From Rothia sp. (in: high G+C Gram-positive bacteria) (lineage in GTDB: Bacteria > Actinomycetota > Actinomycetes > Actinomycetales > Micrococcaceae): a DNA stretch of 36,344 nt. The stretch is taken from the NCBI GenBank assembly GCA_030530925.1, contig JAUMUA010000009.1:1-36344 (forward strand), given 5' to 3'. The number at the start of each line of letters is the position of its first letter. The stretch's first letter is position 1. Made by a program: the position numbers and the translations under genes. Of this stretch, positions 7,889 through 15,785 are shown one piece after another. Below the pieces are notes generated by a model that was not told the DNA's origin, made no database searches, and saw only the letters and a program-made list of their open reading frames with translations.

Positions 7889-9237
7889 AGAATTTAGCCT
7901 CGCACCAAGTACCCGCCGGAGCCGAGATTTTAGCTCCTGATCAATACCAAAATATGGTGGCTGATCAGCTCAAACAAACGATTGATCGCCAAATAGAAAC
8001 TGTTTCGCTGGATCAAACGCTAGGACGCACCCTCACTGCATCACTCATTGCCCGCGAAAACCTGCCCTATTTTGCAAACTCGCAAATGGACGGTTACGCG
8101 CTCACCGCAGAAGCGCTCGATCGTGAGGATCGCACCTTTGAAGTCGGTGCCGACGTTGCCGCCGGTTCCGCACCGCCCACGGGGCAGCCGAGTGCCGACA
8201 TCGTGCTTCCTATTATGACCGGCGCTGCCCTCCCCGACGGATACGTAGCGGTGGTACCTGAAGAGCAGACGCAACCGCTGGGCACACGCGAAGGTAATTA
8301 TGCAGCGCAAGGTACGCGCGTGCGTTTGCCGAAGACACCGCATGGCCAATTTGTGCGCACCCCGGGCGAGGACATTCGAGAGGGCGAGCAGGTTGCTACT
8401 GCGGGTGACGTCGTAACCCCCGCTTTGTTGGGTGCACTGGCTGCCCAGGGCATCACCGAAGTTCCAGTGTTCGAGCGGTTGCGAGTTTTACTGGTGACCG
8501 GGGGTGATGAAGTTGCACAGGGAAGTAGCGTTAAACCTGGGCAGATTCGTGACGCGAACGGACCGGTATTGCGCTCGCTGGTTGCACAGGATGGCGCACA
8601 CAGCGAACGCCTCAAAATTTCAGATTCGCCGCAAGAACTAATCCGCCAGCTTCGCCGGGCACTTGCTGATTTTGATCCACACCTCATTATTTCCTCCGGC
8701 GGAATCAGCCACGGCAAATACGAGGTGGTGCGCAATACAATTGATGCTCTTTCTGCGCAGAACCTCACTGATTTAGGCGTAAAGAAAGCGTGGTTTGGGC
8801 ATGTAAGCCAACAACCCGGAGGTCCCCAAGGTCTGATTACTCTGCATCATTCGTTGGCGAAACAAGCACGCCAGGTGAGCTGGGTAGCGCTTCCCGGTAA
8901 TCCGGTAAGCACCCTTATTTCATATGTGGTGTTGCTCCGAGAAGTTATTTCGGCACGCTCGCAACCAGATCTATGGGCAACCCTCGATAGCGGTGAAGAC
9001 ATTGAAGGGCTCCCCGCTAAAACGCAGTTTAGACGAGCGCGAGTGCAACGCATCAGCGATGCCCACGGTCTGACTTTCTTAGCGGTCCCAGACCCGCAAA
9101 CCGGCTCGCACCTTCTGCACCGCGCCGCCCAAGCCAACGCGTTAGCGCGCATAGAGCCCGCCACCACGTACCTCACCGGTGATAAGGTGCGATGGTACCC
9201 ACTTCATAGCTCGACCGAATTCTCAGGAGACATTTGA
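7885..9237 (+). CDS. moeA: Molybdopterin molybdenumtransferase MoeA, canonical paralog 2
   Basis: A 450-residue MoeA with intact signature motifs: SQMDGYALT (about residue 66), GQIRDANGPVLRSL, SSGGISHGKYEVV (from residue 270) and LPGNPVSTLISYV (from residue 336), followed by domain IV. It catalyses Mo insertion into adenylyl-molybdopterin. The frame is open back to 7825, but ATG 7885 overlaps the modB stop as ATGA and matches the protein's natural start. It differs strongly from the leftward MoeA at 2656, so the two are old paralogs rather than a recent duplication. KAWFGHVSQQPGGPQGL corresponds to the usual 'KV..KPGKP' region but is reworded. Its place behind modAB ties it to molybdate supply. 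Confidence 0.93.
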   Translation: MKNLASHQVPAGAEILAPDQYQNMVADQLKQTIDRQIETVSLDQTLGRTLTASLIARENLPYFANSQMDGYALTAEALDREDRTFEVGADVAAGSAPPTGQPSADIVLPIMTGAALPDGYVAVVPEEQTQPLGTREGNYAAQGTRVRLPKTPHGQFVRTPGEDIREGEQVATAGDVVTPALLGALAAQGITEVPVFERLRVLLVTGGDEVAQGSSVKPGQIRDANGPVLRSLVAQDGAHSERLKISDSPQELIRQLRRALADFDPHLIISSGGISHGKYEVVRNTIDALSAQNLTDLGVKKAWFGHVSQQPGGPQGLITLHHSLAKQARQVSWVALPGNPVSTLISYVVLLREVISARSQPDLWATLDSGEDIEGLPAKTQFRRARVQRISDAHGLTFLAVPDPQTGSHLLHRAAQANALARIEPATTYLTGDKVRWYPLHSSTEFSGDI

Positions 9238-9725
9238 TGGAATCAGCACAAAACCTCACACACGTTAGAGAAGACGGCTCAGCGCATATGGTGGACGTGA
9301 CCGAGAAAGCGGTCACCACTCGCACCGCTATTGCCGAGGCAACGGTGCAGACGCGCCCCGACGTCATCGAGAAAATTTTTGCCGCTGATTTGCCCAAAGG
9401 CGATGCTCTACCGGTGGCTCGAGTTGCTGGAATTGTGGGTGCTAAGAAGACTCCCGAGATTATTCCTCTGTGCCACCCGCTCCCGCTGGGCAAAATCACC
9501 GTTGATTTTGAACGGTTGGAAAGTGGAGTGCGTATTGAAGCGCTCGTTAAAACTCGCGGAGTTACCGGTGTTGAAATGGAGGCGCTCACCGCTGTCTCCA
9601 CCGCGGCGCTGACCGTTTTTGACATGATCAAAGCGGTAGACAAGGCTGCTTGCATCACTAACATTCGCGTGCTGGAAAAATCCGGTGGTAAATCAGGCGA
9701 CTGGTCCGCTACCACCGAATCCTAG
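9237..9725 (+). CDS. moaC: Cyclic pyranopterin monophosphate synthase MoaC
   Basis: A 162-residue MoaC, which converts the MoaA product to cyclic pyranopterin monophosphate. Conserved elements include MVDVTEKAVTTRTA near the N-terminus, IIPLCHPLPL with Cys79 and the adjacent His, GVTGVEMEALTAVSTAALTVFDMIK, and a GGKSGDW tail. The catalytic lysine is expected in the DMIKAVDK segment. The ATG at 9237 shares TGATG with the moeA stop, and AGGAGA lies just upstream (about 9225), giving strong translation. A TTG three bases earlier is unlikely to be used. Confidence 0.97.
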   Translation: MESAQNLTHVREDGSAHMVDVTEKAVTTRTAIAEATVQTRPDVIEKIFAADLPKGDALPVARVAGIVGAKKTPEIIPLCHPLPLGKITVDFERLESGVRIEALVKTRGVTGVEMEALTAVSTAALTVFDMIKAVDKAACITNIRVLEKSGGKSGDWSATTES

Positions 9726-9774
9726 CCCCTCCACATATTCCAAATTTCAGCCTCATGAGGCAGAAAGCATCCCT

Positions 9775-10281
9775 ATGTCTGACCCACAAAACACGCCATC
9801 GCCAACAAAAAATGCTCTGGTAATTGTTGCCTCCACTCGCGCCGCGAAAGGCATCTACACCGACCGATCGGGTCCGTTGCTCGTTGAGTGGTTGCGTGCG
9901 CAAGGGTTTAACACCCCCGACGCCGTGGTGATAGCGGATCGTGAAATCACCGCGTATTTTGCTGAGCTGGTTCAGAGCGCAGAGCTACCTACGGTGATTC
10001 TTACCAGTGGCGGAACCGGGCTCAACTCCGATGATTTGACGGTTGAGGCGGTACGCCCGCACCTTGATAAAGAGGTGCCCGGAATCATGCACGCATTTTG
10101 GCAAACAGGTCTAGAATCAACACCAGCGGCGGTACTCAGCAGGGGAGTCGCTGGGGTGATTGGCAAGAGCTTTGTGATGACATTGCCGGGCTCGCGTAAC
10201 GCCGTCAAAGACGGATGCGCGGTGCTTGAACCACTGATGGTTCACATTTTGCGACAAATTGAGGATTACCATGACCACTAA
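9775..10281 (+). CDS. mog: Molybdopterin adenylyltransferase Mog/MoaB
   Basis: A 168-residue protein of the MogA/MoaB family that adenylates molybdopterin before MoeA inserts Mo. TSGGTGLNSDDLTVEAV (from Thr77) is the family's nucleotide-binding signature, and FVMTLPGSRNAVKDG is the second substrate-contact motif. The frame extends back to 9685 inside moaC, but ATG 9775 fits the family start and leaves a 49-bp spacer, the largest in this part of the operon. An AGAAAG site precedes it. The stop lies 11 bp inside moaE. MogA and MoaB cannot be separated by inspection; both names are in use for this actinobacterial form. Confidence 0.92.
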   Translation: MSDPQNTPSPTKNALVIVASTRAAKGIYTDRSGPLLVEWLRAQGFNTPDAVVIADREITAYFAELVQSAELPTVILTSGGTGLNSDDLTVEAVRPHLDKEVPGIMHAFWQTGLESTPAAVLSRGVAGVIGKSFVMTLPGSRNAVKDGCAVLEPLMVHILRQIEDYHDH

Positions 10282-10768
10282 ATACACCGCTGATAGTGCC
10301 GATTTAGAACCCACCGAATCGCAGGTGGTGCACACCGACATCATCGAAGAACCGCTGGAACCGCTACTTGCCGAGGCTAAAGCGCAGACTATGACCGATG
10401 CGATGGGCGCCCTCGTCATTTTTGATGGCATCGTGCGCAACCACGATCATGGCTCGGCAGTAACCGGGCTTTCATACACCGCGCATCCGCAAGCAACTCG
10501 ATTCATAACGCAGGTGGTGCAAGGCGTTGCCGCAGAAATTGCCGGTGTACGCCTTTGGGCAGTGCATCGTGTTGGCCCGATTGCGATTGGCGAATCGGCG
10601 CTCACCGTTTTGGCTGCTGCTGCGCACCGCGGAGTGGCTTTCGAAGCGTGCCAAATGGTGGCAGATCGTATCAAAGCGCAGGTACCGATTTGGAAAGAAC
10701 AAGAACTGACCGATGGTTCCATCGAGTGGGTTGGAATTGATACTCAGGCAGAACAAAGCCATGAGTGA
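10271..10768 (+). CDS. moaE: Molybdopterin synthase large subunit MoaE
   Basis: A 165-residue MoaE, the catalytic half of molybdopterin synthase, which takes sulfur from MoaD thiocarboxylate. GALVIFDGIVRNHDHG, LWAVHRVGPIAIGESALTV and KAQVPIWKEQEL are family hallmarks. Lys135 and Lys142 lie seven residues apart, as do the active-site Lys119 and Lys126 of the E. coli enzyme. About 35 acidic residues precede the domain. The start ATG at 10271 has GAGGA five bases upstream and overlaps the mog stop by 11 bp. The stop overlaps the moeB start by 8 bp, so the genes are probably translated together. An ATG-free alternative (10259) is less likely. Confidence 0.95.
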   Translation: MTTKYTADSADLEPTESQVVHTDIIEEPLEPLLAEAKAQTMTDAMGALVIFDGIVRNHDHGSAVTGLSYTAHPQATRFITQVVQGVAAEIAGVRLWAVHRVGPIAIGESALTVLAAAAHRGVAFEACQMVADRIKAQVPIWKEQELTDGSIEWVGIDTQAEQSHE

Positions 10769-11933
10769 AACTTTTAGTCGCGCCGAATACCAGCTCTACG
10801 CCCGGCAAATGATTCTGCCTGAGCTGGGTCAGAGCGGACAACTTCGGTTGCGAAACGCCCATGCGGTAGTGATTGGTGCTGGCGGACTCGGCGCCCCAGC
10901 GTTGTTGTATCTTGCCGGAGCCGGCGTCGGAACCATCACCGTTATTGACGACGACCATGTGGAGCTTTCAAATCTGCACCGCCAGGTAATCCACGCCTAT
11001 TCACGCCAGGGCAATTCAAAAGCCGAATCGGCTGCCGACACCCTGCGCGCTCTCAACCCACTGATTACGGTGCACACCATTAAAGAGCGGCTGACGCACG
11101 CGAACGCGGCAGAGCTGCTCGATGGCGCCAGTGTAGTGCTGGACGGTAGCGATAATTTTGAGACCCGCTATGTGGTTTCTGCAGCGTGCGCCCGTGCGGG
11201 AATCGCTCATGTATGGGGTGCGATTCTTGGGTTTGACGCGCAACTGAGTGTTTTTTGGCACGGACGCGGGCCCATCTATGAAGATCTTTATTCTGTTCAG
11301 CCAGCCGAAGGAACCGTACCTAGCTGCACGACCGCCGGGGTGATTGGCGCGCTCGCTGGAATCGCGGGTACCACCATGGCCATGGAAGCTATCAAGGTGA
11401 TCACGGGCATAGGTACGCCGCTGATCGGCGAGGTGGCATATTACTCCGGCATCAGCGGAAAATGGGAATATATTCCCTTGACATCGCGGGTTTCAAAACA
11501 GCGAACCAAAAATGAGCCACAGCAAGCTTTAGGTCATTTTGTCTCTAACGTCACATTCAGTAATAATTTATCGAATTTCGAAACCGCCCCGGATCCCTCT
11601 TTGCGCGTTGACTGGAGCTGGACCGACGTCGAAGCTGTCCAAAACCGTCAAAAACTCGCCCTCATTGACGTGCGAGAGCCCGCCGAATTTGCGGCGCTCA
11701 CCATCCCAGACGCCCGCAATATCCCTCTCTCTCGCATACAGCAGTGGAAGCAACAAAACCCCTCGGAGCTGGCGTCTCAAATTGAAAATGCGCGCGAGGG
11801 CAATACTGTGGTGTTATTTTGCTCCGCCGGACCACGCTCAGCCTTGGCCGTGCAGTGGTTGATCGAGTGCGGTTTGATGGACGTTCATCACCTGAGCGGG
11901 GGACTCGTGGAATGGTTGAATCGTAAAGTTTAG
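10761..11933 (+). CDS. moeB: MoeB/ThiF-type adenylyltransferase fused to a rhodanese domain
   Basis: A 390-residue two-domain protein (MoeZ/MoeBR architecture). Residues ~25-255 are an E1-like adenylyltransferase with the ATP loop VVIGAGGLGAPALLYLAGAG, the DDDHVELSNLHRQ motif, DGSDNFETRY and the VPSCTTAGV loop (Cys189). Residues ~285-390 are a rhodanese with persulfide Cys354 in VVLFCSAGPRSA. Together they would adenylate the MoaD C-terminus and deliver sulfur. The first zinc-cysteine pair usual in MoeB (CxxC, just before the YPEPP-like segment) reads IYED here, and no CxxC is found in the linker (~255-285) where the second pair would lie. ATG 10761 overlaps the moaE stop, so it is preferred over the open frame from 10713. 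The protein ends the rightward Moco operon. Confidence 0.92.
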   Translation: MSETFSRAEYQLYARQMILPELGQSGQLRLRNAHAVVIGAGGLGAPALLYLAGAGVGTITVIDDDHVELSNLHRQVIHAYSRQGNSKAESAADTLRALNPLITVHTIKERLTHANAAELLDGASVVLDGSDNFETRYVVSAACARAGIAHVWGAILGFDAQLSVFWHGRGPIYEDLYSVQPAEGTVPSCTTAGVIGALAGIAGTTMAMEAIKVITGIGTPLIGEVAYYSGISGKWEYIPLTSRVSKQRTKNEPQQALGHFVSNVTFSNNLSNFETAPDPSLRVDWSWTDVEAVQNRQKLALIDVREPAEFAALTIPDARNIPLSRIQQWKQQNPSELASQIENAREGNTVVLFCSAGPRSALAVQWLIECGLMDVHHLSGGLVEWLNRKV

Positions 11934-12029
11934 GGTGTGACTGAGGGTGAAATTGACCCTAATAAAAAACTAATTAGCTCATAATTTTATTTGGTATTTT
12001 TCATACGTAAATTTAGATACAGTGTGCGT
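11934..12029 (+). promoter_or_regulatory. AT-rich narG leader without a clear ribosome binding site
   Basis: The spacer begins with a small hairpin (AGGGT-gaaattg-ACCCT, 11944-11960) and then becomes AT-rich. A weak -10 like TAAATT sits at 12008-12013, and a still weaker TAGATA at 12014-12019. Either would place the RNA start within about 10 bases of the narG ATG. No Shine-Dalgarno sequence precedes ATG 12030, which would fit a leaderless or near-leaderless mRNA. No FNR-type TTGAT-N4-ATCAA box is seen. Confidence 0.35.
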
Positions 12030-15000
12030 ATGAGCGAGAGAACACATACCCCCAGGCGAGCAACCGCTGAGAAAGCCCGCGTCGATGGCCCCTTCTCAGA
12101 TCAACTCATCAAATTCGGCAAATTCTTCTCTAAATGGGACGAAACTAATGATGGCCGCGCTGTCTTTCGCGAAGGCGGACGCCGCGGCGACGTATTCTAC
12201 CGCGACCGCTGGAGCTATGACAAAGTAGTGCGCTCCACTCACGGCGTGAACTGCACCGGTTCGTGCTCGTGGCAGGTATTCGTCAAAGATGGTGTGATTA
12301 CCTGGGAAGCTCAGGCAACCGATTACCCCACTGTGGGTCCCGATCGCCCCGAATACGAACCGCGCGGTTGCCCCCGTGGTGCCTCCTTCTCGTGGTACAC
12401 CTACTCACCATCTCGCGTGAAGTACCCCTACATCCGCGGACCCCTGCTCGAGATGTTCCGCGAAGCCAAAGCAATACACCAGGGTGATCCCGTTTTGGCA
12501 TGGAAATCAATCGTCAGTGATCCTGCAAAGCGCGAGCGCTACGTGAGTGCTCGTGGTAAAGGCGGTTTGGTGCGTGGCACCTGGACCGAAGCGCTCGAAA
12601 TCGTGGCTGCGTCACAAATTCACACCATTCAGGAATACGGCCCCGATCGCAACATCGGATTCTCGCCCATTCCTGCCAAATCAATGGCATCCCACGCTTC
12701 GGGCGCCCGCTACATCGAGTTGCTCGGCGGCGTCATGACCTCGTTCTACGACTGGTACGCAGACCTTCCCGTGGCCTCCCCTCACGTCTTCGGCGATCAA
12801 ACCGACGTGCGCGAATCGGGCGACTGGTGGGACGCCACCTATCTGATGATGTGGGGTTCCAACATTCCGGTGACTCGTACACCCGATGCGCACTGGATGG
12901 CAGAAGTGCGCTACCGCGGCACCAAGGTAGTCTCGGTATCACCCGACTACGCCGATAACACCAAGTTTGCCGATGAATGGCTGCCCGCTCAGCCGGGCAC
13001 TGACGCGGCGCTTGCTATGGCAATGGGCCATGTGATTCTTAAAGAAAACTTTGTGGATCAGCGCGTGGAATTCTTTGAAGATTACACCACCACTTTCACC
13101 GATTTCCCCTTCTTGGTGCGCCTTGAAACGCGCGAGGACGGCGTGAAGGTTCCGCACAAATTTGTGAAAGCATCAGATCTAGCGCGCGGTGTGCAGATGG
13201 CAGATGCTGACTTTAAGACAGCGTTGCTCAACCGCGCGTCTGGCGAAGTAGTAGTGCCCAACGGAACGATGGGTCACCGCTACAACGCTGAAGATATGGG
13301 CAAATGGAACCTTGATCTGGAAGGCGTGCAACCGGCTCTTTCGGTGGCTGATATTCCTGGTGGCGCTACCGGAGTTGCAGAAATCAAGATGCCTGTGTTC
13401 GATACCCCGAACGGCTCAGGTTATGTGGTCTCCCGCGGTGTGCCTACGGTTCACGTTGAGGGTATGGAAGTCTGCACCGTTTTCGATTTGATTCTTGCGC
13501 AGTACGGTGTGGCTCGCCCCGATTTGCACCTACCTGGCGATTTCGCTCAGAACTTTGAAGATATCAACATCCAATACACGCCTGCGTGGCAGGAAGAAAT
13601 AACTTCGGTTCCAGCCGAAGCGGTGATTCGTGTAGCTCGCGAATTCGCTAAGAACTCGATTGATTCCGGTGGCCGCACCATGATTATTATGGGTGCCGGT
13701 ATTTGCCAGTGGTATCACGGTGACGCCACGTATCGCGCTATTTTGGCACTGCTACAGATGTGCGGTTGCGAAGGTCGCAACGGCGGCGGCTGGGCTCACT
13801 ATGTGGGTCAGGAAAAGGCTCGCCCCATTACCGGTTGGGCGCATATGGCAAACGCTTTGGACTGGAATCGCCCACCGCGCACCCAAGCGGGTACGTCGTT
13901 CTGGTACATGCACACCGATCAGTGGCGTCAAGATGGCTACTCCACCGATTCGATTCAATCGCCTCTTGCCAAGGGCGATTTGAAGGGCGTTCACACTGCC
14001 GATATCGTGGCGCGGACCGCTCGCATGGGCTGGATGCCCATGTACCCGCAGTTCACCGCCAACCCCACCGTGTTGGCTGCCGAAGCAGAGCAAGCAATTG
14101 CCGACGGACGCGCGGAAACTCCGGCACAATACATTGCAGATCGCGTGAACTCTGGTGAGCTCGAATTTGCGGTTGAAGATATTGACAATCCGCTGAACTG
14201 GCCGCGCACTTTGATGCTGTGGCGCAATAACCTGCTCGGTTCGTCGGCAAAGGGTGAGGAGTACTTCCTCAAGCACCTTTTGGGCACGCACAACAGCGTG
14301 ATGTCTACCGATCACACCGAGCGCAAACCGCTTGAAGTGAAGTGGCACGAAAACGCCCCGCAGGGCAAGCTCGATTTGCTGGTCACCGCGGACTTCCGCA
14401 TGACCTCGTCAACGTTGTGTTCTGACGTGGTGTTCCCTGCTGCTACGTGGTACGAGAAATTCGATATTTCCTCGACCGATATGCACCCCTATATTCACGC
14501 ATTCACCCCGGCGATTGATCCGCCGTGGGAATCAAAGACCGATCACCAGACGTTCAAGGAATTGGCGTGGGTGTTCTCCAAGCTGGCTGCTAAGCATTTG
14601 CCGGCGCAAAAGGACATTGTTTCGGTTCCGCTACAGCACGATACCCCCGGTCAAATCGCCCAGCCCGGCGGGCACGCGCCTGACTGGAAGAACCAGGGTG
14701 TTCCCGGCGTCCCGGGCAAAAACATGCCGATTTTTACGATGGTCGAGCGCGACTACCCGGCAATCTACGACATGTACACCTCGGTAGGTCCGCTGCTTTC
14801 TACTCTCGGCACCACCACCAAGGCAATTACGGTGGATGTGAACGACGAGCTGAAGAAACTCGCCGAAGAAAACGGTGTGATGAACTCGGGTAAGGGCGCT
14901 GGCCGCCCAGCACTGGATACCGACGCCAAACTCTGCGATACGATTCTTGCGCTTTCGGGCACCTCAAACGGTCCCGTTGCGATCAAGGGCTTCAAAGAGC

Positions 15001-15785
15001 TGGAGAAGCGCGTGGGCAAAAAATTTGTGCACTTGGCTGAGGGCAACGAAGAAAAGCGCATCACCTTCCGCGATACGCAAGATCGCCCCTGCCCGGTATT
15101 TACCTCACCGGAATGGTCCGGTTCAGAAACCGGTGGACGCCGCTACGCACCGTTCACGCTCAACACCGAGCAGCTCAAACCGTTCCACACGCTCACCGGG
15201 CGTATGCACTTCTTCTTGGATCACGATTGGATGAGCGAGATGGGGGAGCAGATGCCCACCTATCGCCCGCCGTTGGACATGCACCAGCTCTTCCAACAGC
15301 CCAAGCTGGGGGAGCAAACCGACGAAGTCACCATTGCTGTGCGCTACATGACCCCGCACAACAAGTGGTCAATTCACTCCTCCTACCACGACAACCTCTA
15401 CATGCTGGCTCTCTCACGCGGCGGCTCGCACGCGTGGCTGAGCCCGCAGGACGCCGAACGAATCGGCGTCAAAGACAACGATTGGATTGAGTGTATTAAC
15501 GACAACGGCGTGTTCGTGGGACGCGCGGTGGTTTCACACCGCCTGCCCACCGGCGTCGTCTATGTTCACCACGCGCAAGAGCGCTTGGTGGATATCCCTA
15601 AATCGGAGCGAACTGGCAAACGCGGTGGTATTCACAACTCGGTGACCCGCATTTTGGTGAAACCCACCCACCTCATCGGTGGCTATGCGCACCTTTCGTA
15701 CGCTTTCAATTATCTCGGCCCTACTGGTAACCAGCGAGATATCGTGTCGGTTATCCGTCGCCGCAAGCAGGAGGTTACCTACTAA
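12030..15785 (+). CDS. narG: Respiratory nitrate reductase alpha subunit NarG
   Basis: The 1251-residue catalytic subunit of membrane-bound nitrate reductase, reducing nitrate to nitrite with electrons from quinol. The FS0 [4Fe-4S] ligands are His71, Cys75, Cys79 (HGVNCTGSCSW) and Cys114 (EPRGCPRGASFSW). The Mo-ligand Asp is Asp241 in TSFYDWYADLP. The bis-MGD-binding segments MWGSNIPVTRTPDAH, VVSVSPDYAD and the C-terminal MTPHNKWSIHSSY are present. There is no twin-arginine signal, so the site is cytoplasmic. Length matches the family (~1240 residues). ATG 12030 gives the standard N-terminus; the frame is open to 11991. The stop overlaps the narH start (TAATG). Confidence 0.98.
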   Translation: MSERTHTPRRATAEKARVDGPFSDQLIKFGKFFSKWDETNDGRAVFREGGRRGDVFYRDRWSYDKVVRSTHGVNCTGSCSWQVFVKDGVITWEAQATDYPTVGPDRPEYEPRGCPRGASFSWYTYSPSRVKYPYIRGPLLEMFREAKAIHQGDPVLAWKSIVSDPAKRERYVSARGKGGLVRGTWTEALEIVAASQIHTIQEYGPDRNIGFSPIPAKSMASHASGARYIELLGGVMTSFYDWYADLPVASPHVFGDQTDVRESGDWWDATYLMMWGSNIPVTRTPDAHWMAEVRYRGTKVVSVSPDYADNTKFADEWLPAQPGTDAALAMAMGHVILKENFVDQRVEFFEDYTTTFTDFPFLVRLETREDGVKVPHKFVKASDLARGVQMADADFKTALLNRASGEVVVPNGTMGHRYNAEDMGKWNLDLEGVQPALSVADIPGGATGVAEIKMPVFDTPNGSGYVVSRGVPTVHVEGMEVCTVFDLILAQYGVARPDLHLPGDFAQNFEDINIQYTPAWQEEITSVPAEAVIRVAREFAKNSIDSGGRTMIIMGAGICQWYHGDATYRAILALLQMCGCEGRNGGGWAHYVGQEKARPITGWAHMANALDWNRPPRTQAGTSFWYMHTDQWRQDGYSTDSIQSPLAKGDLKGVHTADIVARTARMGWMPMYPQFTANPTVLAAEAEQAIADGRAETPAQYIADRVNSGELEFAVEDIDNPLNWPRTLMLWRNNLLGSSAKGEEYFLKHLLGTHNSVMSTDHTERKPLEVKWHENAPQGKLDLLVTADFRMTSSTLCSDVVFPAATWYEKFDISSTDMHPYIHAFTPAIDPPWESKTDHQTFKELAWVFSKLAAKHLPAQKDIVSVPLQHDTPGQIAQPGGHAPDWKNQGVPGVPGKNMPIFTMVERDYPAIYDMYTSVGPLLSTLGTTTKAITVDVNDELKKLAEENGVMNSGKGAGRPALDTDAKLCDTILALSGTSNGPVAIKGFKELEKRVGKKFVHLAEGNEEKRITFRDTQDRPCPVFTSPEWSGSETGGRRYAPFTLNTEQLKPFHTLTGRMHFFLDHDWMSEMGEQMPTYRPPLDMHQLFQQPKLGEQTDEVTIAVRYMTPHNKWSIHSSYHDNLYMLALSRGGSHAWLSPQDAERIGVKDNDWIECINDNGVFVGRAVVSHRLPTGVVYVHHAQERLVDIPKSERTGKRGGIHNSVTRILVKPTHLIGGYAHLSYAFNYLGPTGNQRDIVSVIRRRKQEVTY

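Noticed and set aside
2656..9237. Recent tandem duplication of moeA
   Set aside because: The two MoeA proteins differ throughout, including signature loops and N-terminal length, so they are not recent copies.
11944..11960. AGGGT/ACCCT hairpin after moeB as a terminator
   Set aside because: The 5-bp stem is weak and the following tract is A-rich, not T-rich, on the coding strand, so moeB transcripts may read into narG.
13752..14348. 198-codon minus-strand frame inside narG
   Set aside because: It is antisense to strongly conserved narG coding sequence, with no domain or start signals.
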